NCBI GenBank assembly: GCA_008973525.1
Contig: WACJ01000042.1
Coordinates: 124,001-188,000, forward strand
Direction of reading: 5' to 3'
Length of the DNA: 64,000 bases
From: Stenopsyche tienmushanensis
Taxonomy: Eukaryota; Arthropoda; Insecta; Trichoptera; Stenopsychidae
Positions 11,200 through 22,645 of this stretch are shown piece after piece. The position numbers were made by a program, and so were the translations under genes. The notes below the pieces were generated by a model. That model saw only the letters and a program-made list of their open reading frames with translations. It was not told the origin of the DNA and ran no database searches. Within the stretch, counting starts at the first letter, position 1, and each line of letters begins with the position of its first letter.

Positions 11200-11535
11200 T
11201 TAGTCTGTGTTTATACAAAGTAAATCTGGAAAAAATACAGTCTACCAAACTTTCAACGTTGCGGATCTGAATAATTGTACATACTGACCTTAAATTAAAA
11301 TCTACAAAGCTCTTTTTTTGGCTACAAATAGTCAATATTACTTATTTTTAAATAAGCATCATCTACTTTCGATATAAGGTAACTAAAACTTCGATAGACG
11401 TGGCTAAAGTTGTAGCGCGGGAACTTGATCGAAATATTGTAAATTTCAAAGCATTGCTCTATTAAGTATATATTATATTTATTATAAACAGTTACAACAT
11501 AGTTTCAGTTTTGTAGAAATAAGACATTTATATCA
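11200..11535 (+). repeat. dispersed repeat H, copy 2
   Basis: Direct repeat of 10277-10618. It lacks about 15 bases after 'gttgcgga' and has several other indels, so the two copies are independent decayed insertions rather than a recent duplication. Confidence 0.8.
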
Positions 11536-11663
11536 TAAACAGGGTGTTTTGAACAGTTTTTTTGTGAGTTAGATGGGTCTTTTGCTACATTTCTGTCTTA
11601 AGAGTTAGGGTTGCCGTAATATAATTTTTTTCGACATTTTTAAAAAATATGTCATATTATTAT

Positions 11664-11740
11664 GATCAGGTCTGGAGAATGTGTGGGCTACGGAATAAGA
11701 GACATCCCCAGGCAAAAAAATCCAGTCGTGTATATATACA
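11664..11740 (-). repeat. decayed copy of the transposase-motif repeat
   Basis: The minus strand keeps S-P-D-L behind a stop codon where the conserved tryptophan sits, and 'aaaaaaatccagtcgtg' matches the 'aaagaaatccagtggtg' end of the units at 5291-5425. A second partial 'aggtctgagag' follows at 11741, consistent with tandem units. Confidence 0.5.
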
Positions 11741-12689
11741 GGTCTGAGAGATTGTTATAAATGTTGGTTACAATATCAAAAAAACAAAATGAGAAAGAAT
11801 CAGCTTTGTAGGAGTAACTACACAAATAATGTGACTACCTCCCGTAAAATAACATATATCTACTAGAAAAAAAAACAGTGAAGAAACTTTGATTTTATTC
11901 AAAAACTCGTTCTTTCAAGTCTGTAAAAATATCTAAAATTTGCCTTTGAATAATATATTGGAACGAGATATTCCTGGCAACTTTATCTATGAAGTTTTTT
12001 TGCTTGGCAATTTCCTATAGGACTTCATACTATGCTTGCATTGCCGTTGTTTTTAAAGAACTGCATAGAACGTACTATTTGAAAATGCAAGCAATCGACT
12101 TGCGAATGTAACATAAATACACCTATACACATTTCATACAATATAAATATATTGAAACATGAAATACTATCCGAAGGAAGCTTGTTATTGCTTCCAGAAA
12201 AATGCATTTTAATATCAAAATTTGCAATTCACACATCACACATAACTAATTACAGTGTTCACAGACAAATTCAGTCTTAATACTGTACTCGCTAAGCATG
12301 AAATCCAATAAGCGGAGTTTAGAACAGCGGAAGTTAATGGAAGTTTACAAGCTCAGTGGTTGCGTCCGTGATGAGATTTCGATGTTCGAAATTTAGCATG
12401 AATATGAACAATTAGTCCACTTTGACCACTTCCAAATATTATTGTAATTGAATCAAAAATAGAGGGCTGATCCAATATTACAGTGCTGTATGCGCGAGAA
12501 ATAATTTTGTACGAAATTCAAATCTGTACGTAACAAAGTGATGCATCTGATAGAATGACCCAGTTTTGAATCAAATATGCAGCGATCGATCGAACTGTTT
12601 TGTAATTTGCGATAATGTAACAGATTTCCGCTATGGTTTGATGAGCAAGAAATAATATTTAAATGCCATATTTTTTATGGTTTTGTTGT
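11741..12689. other. AT-rich DNA, no recognised gene
   Basis: No repeat copy or supported coding sequence was seen. A 60-codon minus frame at 12025-12207 is not recognisable. Confidence 0.4.
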
Positions 12690-12880
12690 TGTTGAACCAC
12701 TTTATTGGTACTCAGCACAGGGTAAGCTGCGTACCCAACTTATGTTAGCTGGAGCTACCCAGCAGCGTTTGATCTACTTTACATCATTGTCCCAGGAGTT
12801 TGACTGTTACCCACGGGCGTATATTTTCCCCCATGGGGTTTATAGGTGAGCACCATGGAGACCCCCCCCACCCGATTTCC
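12690..12880 (-). repeat. repeat B fragment
   Basis: Reads on the plus strand as the reverse complement of the long B copy at 21990-22640. Shared phrases include 'cagcacagggtaagctgcgt', 'acccaacttatgttagctgg', 'agctacccagcagcgtttga' and the terminal 'gagcaccatggagac'. It sits directly upstream of a C LTR. Confidence 0.75.
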
Positions 12881-12884
12881 TACG

Positions 12885-13101
12885 AATTTATTGAGTCTTA
12901 TTGACAACATCTGTATAGATGCTTGCACGTGCAACGTTTTTCGTCCTGTGATTACGCGCGAGAAGTGGGAGTCACCGAATAGCCTTGACTGCGGGAAGAT
13001 GTCCTTCCCACAGATTTATAGTTGTAACCTTTCTCTCCGTAAATAAAAGATTCTCCATCCTCCCTATCCTATCCAGGAGCAAGCCCTTGTACCACATTAC
13101 A
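12885..13101 (+). mobile_element. LTR, family C, 3' part
   Basis: Carries the C landmarks 'gactgcgggaagatgtcctt', a degenerate CT-rich run, an AATAAA-type signal at 13041-13048, and an end 'ccacattaca' at 13101. The region 12895-13020 is also the reverse complement of 34060-34190. The first bases of the LTR (TGTAGC) are not visible because a B fragment abuts it. The mariner element begins 10 bases beyond the LTR end. Confidence 0.65.
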
Positions 13102-13111
13102 CCCCATTATA

Positions 13112-14023
13112 TTAGGCCGTCCCATAAATATCTTTCGCAAATAAACACAGATCTAATCATAGCTATGATTGAAGAAAATCCGCGATATACTATTCGCGAA
13201 ATAGCTAACAAGTTAGAAATTCCACGAACATTCGTCCATAATCATCTGACAAAATTGGGCTACATCAACCGTTCAGATGTGTGGCTTCCTCATGAACTGA
13301 CTGACTCAAATAAACTTCAACGTATTTCAACATGCAATCTTCATCTCCAACGACATAATAGCCAACCTTTTTAGAAGAGACTTGTCACTGGAGATGAAAG
13401 TTGGATACTCTATGAGAATATCCAACGTAAACGGTCTCGAATCAAGGGTACAGAAGCTTTAACTGTAGCTAAATCTGGCCTACATCCAAAAAAGTTTTGC
13501 TATGCATTTGGTGGGACTGGAAGGGGGTAGTTTATTATGAGCTACTTCAGCAAGGTAAAACGATCAATTCAACAAAATATTGTTTCCAACCAGACAATCT
13601 AAAGGATGCAATTGCCAGAAAATGGCCAGAATTATCGAACAGACGAAGAGTTGTTTTTCATGACGATAACGCCAGGCCTCATGTGTCTTTGCTCGTCAGA
13701 ATTATTATCATTTGACTAGGATATTTTTCCTCATCCTCCATACTCTCCGAAAATTGCCCTTTTAGATTATTATTTATTTCTTTTATTGAAAAATTCTTTA
13801 CGCGATAAAAAAATTAATTAAAAAAATGATGTAAAAATGTACTTTGATCAATATTTTGCCAACAAACCTGGGAAATTTTGGCAAAATGAGGCTTCCGGAG
13901 AGATGAAGAAATGTAATAGAACAGAATGGATCATATATTATTCAATAAATTTTGATGTAATACATATTATTGTTTATTTATTTTTTTAATATGAAAACGA
14001 TAGAAATTTATGGGACACCCTAA
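13112..14023 (+). mobile_element. internally deleted mariner element with intact ends
   Basis: A 912-bp Tc1/mariner element. The left terminus TTAGGCCGTCCCATAAAT and the right terminus, read inward as TTAGGGTGTCCCATAAAT, match at 16 of 18 positions. TA dinucleotides lie immediately outside both ends (13110-13111 and 14024-14025), the expected target-site duplication. Full-length mariners are about 1.3 kb. Here the 5' untranslated part and roughly the first 75 codons are missing, so sequence resembling the second helix-turn-helix follows the left terminus directly. The intact termini mean it could in principle have been mobilised by a related transposase. It cannot make one itself. Confidence 0.93.
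13140..13960 (+). pseudogene. mariner transposase pseudogene (DD34D type)
   Basis: Three frames are needed to follow the protein. The first (13140-13371) holds the second helix-turn-helix (TIREIANKLEIPRTFVHNHL) and the mariner motif WLPHEL. It ends at TAG 13372-13374, where a leucine is usual before KRLVTGDESW. The first catalytic Asp is at 13393-13395. A frameshift near 13490 moves to a frame with CIWWDWKGVVYYELL and FHDDNARPH (second Asp 13665-13667). After a stop at 13713 another shift gives PPYSPKIALLDYYLF (third Asp 13765-13767). C-terminal sequence YFDQYFANKPGKFW follows. The order and motifs match the mariner family, closest in feel to the irritans-type group. The N-terminal DNA-binding domain is deleted, so the product is dead. 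Confidence 0.92.
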
Positions 14024-15894
14024 TACAAAGACGAATGTTACTCCATATTTGTTGTTGAAGATTTCATCTTCATTTTTTCTCGATGTTTTTTTAATATACC
14101 TGTAATATTAAATCATATTACGATAGCATCATAAAATGTCAGTTCTTGAATATGAACAGAAGTCTGTTCCTTTTGACTGTCAAGATTATTTCGGTTGAAA
14201 AATTGTGTTCTTTGATCAATTTTCTTCTATTGACAGTTAGAACCGTGAAGATGGTGCTTGGGTAAAAATGATGGCATCGTTGTAAAATCATTTGAGATTC
14301 ACCATTTCTCTTTGTGTGTGGCTTTCGTATGGCGATAAAGTTTTAACGTCCAGGCGTCTATTTAAAAACGATGATAAATTAGACGGAGCAGAGCACTAAA
14401 AAACTTCGAATCGACTTTCCTCTTTTACGGGCAAATTTCCACGGCGGCATCCGAGGAACCGGCGACGAAGAACAACGACGATAAAGCATGAAAAAATAAG
14501 ACCTAAATTTATGCCGCAGTAGACGTCGTCTCCGTCGAAGCCTTCCTAATTATTTCGTCTTGTCTCGCTGCAGCGGAAATTCCCCTATTTGCATCCAAGT
14601 TGGGTCCTATAAAGACGCTCAAGCTGATAGCTCCGAATTAATATCCGCTTTTGCTGTAAATGTGCCCAGACTGCCGTTATTTATAGGCATTATCAATTAT
14701 TTTCCAATAAGGGCCTTATTTAACGGCCACACAACTATATAATGGACGTCGAACATAATAGCAAAGAATCCTTGGCGCGCATAAGCCCCGACGAAAAGAT
14801 TCTGCGCCCTCAATTATCCTCATTAGGGATACGTGTTTTTTGACGATAGGGAAGAATGATGGAATATTCCTTCGACGATCGATTTTATGCGAAAAATTTA
14901 TTCTTCCATCGAGTGTATGATGGCGATTAATTTGAGCGAAAATAATAAAGATTTCTTCGTAATATTACATAAGGTTACATAGAAATAAATTGATAAGAAT
15001 TTGTTCAAAATACCGTATAAAATCTTATAACAAACTTACTTTTTAACAACATTGAATTTATTTAATCTTTTCAATCATACGCTCGTACGTTAGGTTATCA
15101 TTTTAAATTTGCCTCCATTAAATTGGAGATAATTTTAGATTTAGACTCGAATATGGAATTTGAGATAAGCGCGGATGCAATCGCAAATTATGATGATCAA
15201 CCTTATAAATACGGGTCGCACAGATCTGTGATTATCACCACTTCTACAAATATGTTGTAAAACTATATATTCCTTTTTTAAATACCATTTTATATTACCC
15301 ATTATTTTAATCTTTTACCTTCAAATTACTTTTGTATGCAAATTCATTATTTCTCCTAGTGTTATAAGGTTTTGCCGCAAAACTTCGTGTTTACAACCTG
15401 TTTATATTGCTTCATGCTTAATGTCCGATCTATTACAATATAACAATATATAATATAACAATTTAAGCCAAATTTTACCCAATATTTGAGTAAAATACCC
15501 AAAGTGTCCATGCACTTTTTGGATGTTTGCCATCGCATCAAAATTATCTCAGATGTACTCTAAAATCCGTTGAAAATTTAATCACCGTGCGCTATCATTG
15601 CGCCCCTGAAAATTCCACCCTTCTTTTAAATTCTGATGATGATTAATGGCGTCTAAAATTGTGTTGAAAATTGTGCCTTAGCATGAAAATGTTTGAAAAT
15701 CACTGATATTAATTCAAGACAACCAGGGAATATATAATATAAATTTAATAATATTAGTATAATATTGTTGGTATACATTAAAAACATAGCTGAGATAGCA
15801 ACAAAAATTAGTAAAGATAGATAAATATATAATTTTTATGTGGGGGGGAGGGGTCTAGACTCGTCCGCAGGTTGATCATAAAAAGCCCTGAGTA
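14024..15894. other. no recognised gene; non-repetitive block 14340-14760
   Basis: 14340-14760 has balanced composition and no repeat match, unlike the AT-rich flanks. It carries homeodomain-type AT cores such as 'tatcaattattttcc' within unique DNA. No splice-flanked coding exon could be argued, and the 60-codon frame 14560-14742 is not recognisable. 14820-15890 is AT-rich without recognised content. Confidence 0.4.
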
Positions 15895-16030
15895 CACATT
15901 TATCAATATATTAAGAGGACGGAATGGCCACATGGTTTGTGTCCGACCGGTCCGCTTTTCAGACCGCTGACGTGACGAATGAACACCTCGCGATCGGATA
16001 CCTTACCTGAAAATGTCTATAGAACGGGTT
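15895..16030 (+). repeat. dispersed repeat D, copy 1
   Basis: Matches 43210-43320, 48785-48930 and the reverse complement of 18310-18460. Shared phrases are 'tggccaca(t/a)', 'tttgtgt(c)cgaccggtccgc', 'ttttcagaccgctgac' and 'cctcgcgatcgga'. GC-richer than its surroundings. No reverse transcriptase motif is present in the module. Confidence 0.7.
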
Positions 16031-16503
16031 GTTTAAATTTTATAATTGGTCGAAAATATTATTGTCTTTGTTTTATTGCGGGCTAATGTCGGCTGGGTCG
16101 ACACAATGTTTGAAAGATAACGTAGACAAGAGGAATTAGACAACTTAGTATATATTATAAAAACGGACAGAGTCAAAGTAAAATAAAAACCATGTGCAAC
16201 TCTCGACCGGGTCGGTATTCTGCGTTTTGCGCCCTAAGCCCGGTTGCGCCCGTGGCAAGCGCCTGCTGAACTTTTTCCATCCAAAATCAATAAGTTAATA
16301 CTTGAATTGCTTCCTTATGCACCCTCAGATTATTTAATTTTTCTAAACTTGAAAAAATAGCTCAGCGCTAAAAGATTTTCTAACAATAAAGTTGTGAAAT
16401 CGGCGGGTTGATGGCTATTTTGAGGAGCTTGACGGTTGTCACTATAAATAGGATATCGAAGCTACTCAACATAGCTGGGGAAATTATATAGAGATGAAAG
16501 GAG

Positions 16504-16740
16504 TGTAGCGTGGAAGAATTATCCTCCCCACGTAATGGCGCTGTTGATCTGAGAAGATTTAATTCGCCTAGAAGGCAGGAGTTGGAAAGGGTCGTCGATT
16601 TGCCTTTGCTGCGGGAAGACGTCCTTCCCGCAGCCAGATATCTCTCTCTCTCTCTCCCTCTCATGTTGAATAAAAAGTATTCTGAGAAGAGAGTATTTTT
16701 GTTCGACGCCCGTCCTTCCCTATCTATCCGTTCGGCTACA
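16504..16740 (+). mobile_element. LTR, family C, nearly complete (237 bp)
   Basis: Begins TGTAGCGTGG and ends GGCTACA, giving a 6-bp TGTAGC/GCTACA inverted terminal pair with canonical TG...CA. Inside are the 'gctgcgggaagacgtccttc' hairpin-like block, a CT-rich run, the polyadenylation signal AATAAA (16670-16675), and 'gagaagagagta' before 'tgttcgac'. A purine-rich stretch 'agagatgaaaggag' ends at 16503, directly before the LTR, as a polypurine tract would. No primer-binding site follows, so it is a solo LTR or the 3' LTR of a lost element. The flanking five bases do not match. Confidence 0.82.
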
Positions 16741-18230
16741 TCATAACCAAAAAAAAAAACACTAACGTGGTCATCTTCACGAGCACATGAGAGCAGGGAT
16801 TTGCCACTCTGACGCTTTAGGACTCTATAATTTTTTTTTTCCACATTCTTTTCGTTTTCTATGTTAGAACGAATATTTCTAGGACTATCCTCGTATCATA
16901 CAAAATATTAATAATTATTATAATTTATAAAACTGATTTTGCATAAAAAACTGGTGGCGAGCCGATTCAAATAATATTTCTTATTAAATGCGTACGTTTG
17001 GTTTTGGCTATGTTCATTTTGAACAAACTGTATTTTATAAGAAGATCAGTAGGCATAAATGAGCCAAATTGAACAAGTTCTGTGACCGTAATGGTTTGGT
17101 AATTTCGGTCCTTTTTGTTGAATAGTCGGATTACAAAACAATATTTTCATTGTGTACCATCTGAGTTGTTATAAATCGTTTTTCATTAGTTCAAAATTTG
17201 TGCGGAGGAAGTGGGTCAAGCTTTCGTTGATGAGCCAATTTAATATCCTACAAGATATGGTCTCAGACGGTAATCGCCCGTAATTAAGGTATGATGGATT
17301 GCTTTGGGGGTCTAATGGAATATATAAATGTTTAATCCACCCTACGGAGTGGATGAGGAGCAGTTAATATGAGGGAAGTAAAGCAAAGAAGAGTGAAAGC
17401 AATGGTATTTAGCTCACCTTATTCCACCCACGTTGAGAATAATTCTGTTTTCGCCGTCCATTGCCTCTGCATGTGTATCATTATTTCACTATCCACTGGG
17501 CCAATTTCTGCAAAACAATCAATAAAAAAATATTTCAATAGATGAATACGAAAATATTCGGGGTGTCTTTGTCAATGTGGATGAATTAAATCGATGTCTG
17601 AGAGCGCTTCAAGTCCATTCCATTAAATATTTTATGAAAAATCCATGCCGAGGGATGAAATCATTTCGTTTTCCGATAAAAATAGATAATGAGCGTTTGA
17701 CTACATTCCAGGAAGGACTATTGTCATCGATATAAAGCACGAAAGTTGGACGTAATTGGTCGATTCAACCCGAAAATTCGTCCTCGTTACGCGAAATCTG
17801 TCAGCACCTCAAATAAAATTCGAGCAGGAAAGTAATAAAGAGTCTTTCATTTCATTATGTTTAATTGTTCGAGCTGGAGAGTCATACAAACTGACAAAGC
17901 TCCATTGAAAATTCTTAAAGCTCGAAAGCTAAAGTTTGCCTCAATATGCCGGAGATTTCCAAACTTCTTCTCGGAGCGCTCGTTACGTTCGAAAACAGTC
18001 CGAACGCAGAATTAAAAGACACGATTATAAAGAACCTTTTGATATTTTATGAAACGCTTCGAAAAACTTCGATGGCCGGAAGGGTTTGCATTGAATTTCT
18101 TGCATGGGGGACAAAGTTCAAAGAAGCTTTGGATTTATAAACAATATTGCTCGGATTGAACGCATTATTTAAGAAAATAATCAATAATAAATATCTTTAT
18201 TAGGAACGAGACCGAAAAGTGGCAAAACTG
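16741..18230. other. no recognised gene; non-repetitive block 17560-18140
   Basis: Unique, fairly complex sequence. The 64-codon frame 17946-18140 (MPEISKLLLGALV...) is in this block but matches no family I know and lacks supporting context. It is therefore left as unassigned single-copy DNA. Confidence 0.4.
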
Positions 18231-18525
18231 TCACAGAACATTAGCGGTTTAGGGCCTCGTTGCTTAGGTTTGGGCTTTAACCGACTTCGGAATGTCTGTG
18301 TAGAGATCGGTTAATGGATGCAGACCATGTTCTGTGAACATAATCGGGCATGGCGTGCGATCGGCAGATGATCTTTCGATGTGTCAATGATCCGAAATTC
18401 GGACCGGTTGGACACGGAAACTTTGTAGCCACTTATTCTAACTTTAGGGCATTTGGATTCCCCAAGGCAACAATCAGTGGGCTTGTACCCTTTTTTGGGG
18501 CCGCAAGCGAGACTTAAAATTATTT
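18231..18525 (-). repeat. dispersed repeat D, copy 2 (longest)
   Basis: On the minus strand it reads 'tgccctaaagttagaataag', 'tggctacaaa', 'gtgtccaaccggtccg', 'ccgatcgcacgccatgcccg', 'cacagaacatggtctgcat', 'acagacattccgaagtcgg' and 'gaggccctaaa'. The same order runs at 48785-49010 on the plus strand. The 78-codon frame 18311-18547 is simply this repeat read through. Confidence 0.75.
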
Positions 18526-20749
18526 TTTTCCGAATGGCCACAAACAATAGAGAATTTTAAATTAACGTTTTGCACCATTTCATACACTTTACGAGCGGGT
18601 TAAATTAGTCCCAAATAGCAGAAGATAAACGTCCTCGTGTTGCCATGTATTATATCTTAATAATTTGCCTTGATAATAAGCAAAATTTTGTAGTAATACA
18701 TACGACGCCTTGAGAAGATATTGCAGAATATCAATATGTAGGGCACTTGCTCGTACAGATGAACCCAAATACGGTATCTAATTATAAATAATACAAATCG
18801 GGGAATCCCTCAATCAATGCGCTATTCATTCTCTTCATATTCAACGCACCGAGTGTTTGGTTATGCGCATATGCGTCCATATAGAATGAGAGGGTGCAAT
18901 TACCGCGTCTGACCAACGTGGCCCCTCCGCTATAATGTAAATCAACAAATTTAGCGACCCGTTTACGTTTCAATACCTTTGATTAATCATTATTATTAAT
19001 TTTGTGTCTACTTGATGACCCTAAAAATTCTATTATTTCTAAAAATCAAAAATTTATTACCTGGAACAAAACCAGAAAGCGATAAAACCGTTATTTTCCC
19101 CGGAATGAAAATCGTAACGGAACCGATATAAACGTTTGGAATAACAGTTCGAAGCCCTGCTTTAAACTATTCTTAATTGTATATAGAACAGACAGACATA
19201 CTTATGATTTTACACGAGGTCATCCAAGCCAATTTATAAATAATTTTAATAAAGGCATTATAATAGAGTACAAGTTTCCAACATACAATGAAAGCTTTCA
19301 TCTGGCGCAAATTAATATTCCACGAAAAAATCAGAAAATTATATTTCCAGGCGAGCTTTCAAAGAACTTTCTTATAAAAGATAAGCTTCATAAGCATGAC
19401 TAAGAAAATGTAACGAGTAAGTTCACCTGTGTAAATAATTAACATTTCATGGAATTTATATAATACTAAACATTATTATCAACTGAATAAAATTTAAGAC
19501 AAACTCTGTATACTGAAACCGCCAAGTCAAGTGTTATAAAAGCGCTCTTATCTTAAAAGAGAGTGTAAAAATTATCAATAATTTGGAAGCAGCAAATGAC
19601 CATGATAAAATAAGGATTTGCATAGGTCTTGGCTCATTTAATCTGATCGGTATATTTCATCAGAATGATGAGCTTTTTACATGCAAATTTAATGTATATT
19701 ATTAATAGAGCTTTTATATTTTCATACATTCAAAATTTGTAAAATTATTTTTTAAAAATTGCGGTTTAATATCGTCAAATCTACAAGCATTTTTCAACAA
19801 ATTTGCATTTAAAAAGGATACCGGAAATGAGATAAAAGAAAAACTAAAAGCTGAAAAATGAAAAAATCGAGAGCAACGAGGCATAAATCATATTCATAAA
19901 CTTCGTGTGGTGGCTTCAGCACCTTTTGAAAAATTTAATATCTACACAGCTATATCGTGGAAAACTTTCAAGAGGATGGTCTTTCATCAGAAGCAGAGCT
20001 GATGGATTTTTAATGAGATTTATCGATGAAGAGTGTTGCATCAAACAATAAAATTGAATGGTCTTTTAAATCAGATCTCTGTGATAAATTCCTAAAGTTA
20101 AATGATTTACGTAAGCTTGAATATGGAAAATATTCAGATTGTGCTGCAATTATAAATATGCAAATATTGAAAGAAAAAAATTCGAGCGCGGAGTGATTGG
20201 TTGATGCGGGTGGTGGCATATGTCACATTACGCTCGCCATTAATTCATGCAATTTGACTTAACTGACGGCTTACAATTGTAAGAAGTAAGAACTCATTTG
20301 CAAAAATGTAATATTATGAAGTAACCTCGTTTTAAAACTGTTTTAATCAAAATAAAATTAACGTGGCTGAAGCAAAATATACAAGATGAAAAAATGTAAT
20401 TATATTTTTTTTCAAACTTCAATTTAATTTCGTAGTCTCGACCACCAGCAAATATTCTAGGAACTTGGCAAAGAGCCACTAGCATGTTTCTACTGCAATC
20501 TTAATTTATTTAAAGTATTTACATTCCAGTGGAAAAGGTGAAATCCTTTCATTTACAATATAATCCTATCGGCAAACGCTTCAGTGGTCCTTTTTAAATA
20601 CGTAAACTGCTTAAAAATGTATTTATTTACTTTTCTACATTTATAAACCAACTGCAGATGGTACAGATGGTTTCAAAAATATAAAATAAATAAAGTTGGC
20701 GCAGTTGACGAGTGGAGGGATCCTTACGGTCATTTTTTTAGTCCCGCGT
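18526..20749. other. AT-rich DNA, no recognised gene
   Basis: Scanned on both strands. Short frames (69 codons or fewer) are not recognisable, and no repeat match was noticed. Confidence 0.4.
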
Positions 20750-20872
20750 GTTTGTCGGCCATTTTGTTCAGTCACAGTACACTCTTCTGATGGAGGGGTT
20801 GTCGCGCACTGCCACCACTTAAGATCCATGCGAAATTTGCGCGGTGATCTGTTTTGTGACTTTGCAGAACAG
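20750..20872. repeat. dispersed repeat J, copy 1
   Basis: Matches 30572-30690 at about 75-80 percent in the same orientation. Shared phrases are 'gtttgtcg(g/a)ccattttgttc', 'agtcacagta', 'ttctgatgga' and 'gcgcggt(g/c)atctgtttt' then 'tgactttgcagaa' or a variant. Both loci have an open plus frame with the shared residues C-R-P-F-C-S-V-T-V-x-S-S-D-G. Similarity is as strong between codon positions as at them, so conserved coding is not shown. Confidence 0.65.
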
Positions 20873-21985
20873 AATTGTCGCGAATACAAAAAATGATTGT
20901 TTATGATAATTTCAAACATCAATCATATCAATCCGGGATTCAGAAATGTAAAAATTTAAAAAAATCATACAATATATACGCATTTTATTGTAATTTTTTT
21001 TTTTAAATAAATTCATATATATTACAATAAAAATAAATAATGCAATCATATTTTGAGATTTTGAATGAAGCGAATCTAACCAGACTGAATTCCATATCAA
21101 TAAAGCCTCATCTGAATTTTTTTATCAAATAAATATAGGCTTCCCCGGGGTATGCCTTATTGATATTAAAATGAAGCCGAGCGTCTTTTGACTTAATTTA
21201 AAATTATAACCAAGGAGAGTGAAATTCTTGATTCTTCTTTCAAAGCAATATGAATAGATTATTTAAATCTATATTTGAATCCCGAACGCGAATAATGAAA
21301 GTACGTGTGAGCTCAGTATTTTTAGACTCTTCGCCTTCGATATTTTAAATGTCACAAACAATGTCCTCGGAGCATTTTGAACATTGAAGCTTTTCTCCAT
21401 CATCAAAGTTAAAGCTTTGCACGGGCTAAAAATATACCATAGTGGGGCATAGGATAATTGAGCTTTCAGGGCATAGTAATTTCAGCAGATGTTCCATAAA
21501 ATTCAATTATATTAATACATAAACTATATGAGCATAAATTGATAGATGCTTTTAAAGGAATCTAAGTTTAATATCTAATCTAAACATAGACGATCTCTAT
21601 TTTTCGTTTTTATCAACGCTTATCTAATATTTTGGAAATAATACAGTGGTAAAAAAATGTGGTAATCTGTATATATAAACTTCAAACATATAATTTTAAA
21701 ATATTCTAAAAATATTACAGATGAAAGTTTTTTAATTTTTTAAAATTGAAATATGATTATCGTTATTATAATTATCCTTTTATGTCAACTGCATTCAAAT
21801 TATTTTCAATAAAAAAGGAAAAATTTTATTTGGAAAATGATTAAATTTTCATCCAAATTTCAATTTCAATAATGATTAATTAGAGACTAGACAAAAGATC
21901 CCCTTAACTCCCAAAAAAATTGTATGTCTATATGCATAACACTATGTATGTATATACTATTTTTAAATCGTAAGAGAATGCTTCT
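20873..21985. other. AT-rich DNA, no recognised gene
   Basis: Nothing recognised on either strand. Confidence 0.4.
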
Positions 21986-21989
21986 CATA

Positions 21990-22645
21990 ACGTTTTCGGG
22001 TGGATGTTAGACTCCACGATGCCCACCCATAAAATCCCAGGGGGAAGGAGCCAACCCTACACCCATAGGGAACGGTTGAAACGAAGTGGTAATGATGTGG
22101 AGCAAAGGTTTGCGAAAGTAACCTCGCCGGTTTGCTCATCAAACGCTGCTAGGGTAGCCCAGCTAGCATGAGTTGGGTGCGCAGGTCCCCCTGTGCTGCG
22201 TACTCATAAAAGGGTGTGTGCACAGCTGATTACATTAGTTGGTGGAGACTATGTCAAAAGCTCTCCACTATCCTCAACAGCCTAGGTAAACAGAGGATAA
22301 CGGTTTTAGGTTGTTCGAACGGTGACTACGAGTACCATGGAGAAGGGGTAGCCCCTGCAGTCCGTAATCTGCTGCAACCTAATTCAAACTGAGGTTGGAC
22401 TCATGGTGGCAGTGAACCCACGTCAGTGTTCCCTTGAAATTTAGCTTAACCTTTTGTCCTTCCTCCTCCATCGCATATCGGGTGCACATGGTCTGAAGCT
22501 GGTCTTTCCCGCGGAAACCTCGCTTCCTCTGGAGGGCGTGGAGAAAAAGGGGCGGGTACTAGGACGCACCACGAGTAGTGTTTCTTGTGGGGCTAAATCA
22601 TCAGTGGAAGACGCTCTTTGTGTGACTAGTCCGGGGTAACCCGAA
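21990..22645 (+). repeat. repeat B, longest continuous copy
   Basis: About 650 bp, clearly GC-richer than its surroundings. It starts near 'gactccacgatgcccaccca' and passes 'gctagggtagcccagctagc' and 'atcctcaacagcctaggtaa'. It continues through 'agtaccatggagaaggggta' and ends after 'ccggggtaacccga'. The same blocks in the same order flank the reverse transcriptase remnant at 58890-60215. B therefore looks like the untranslated or outer part of that LINE, or a non-autonomous derivative of it. It contains no reverse transcriptase itself. Overlapping open frames on both strands (22441-22755, 22454-22639) are read-through of GC-rich repeat DNA. Confidence 0.75.

Noticed and set aside
16195..16265. 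GC-rich 'ccgggtcggtattctgcg' stretch as an rRNA fragment
   Set aside because: I could not align it to any conserved rRNA core.
16380..16844. 154-codon minus-strand open frame, the longest in the window
   Set aside because: It is antisense to the C LTR at 16504-16740, and an overlapping plus frame of 78 codons also covers the LTR. The product has no recognisable domain.
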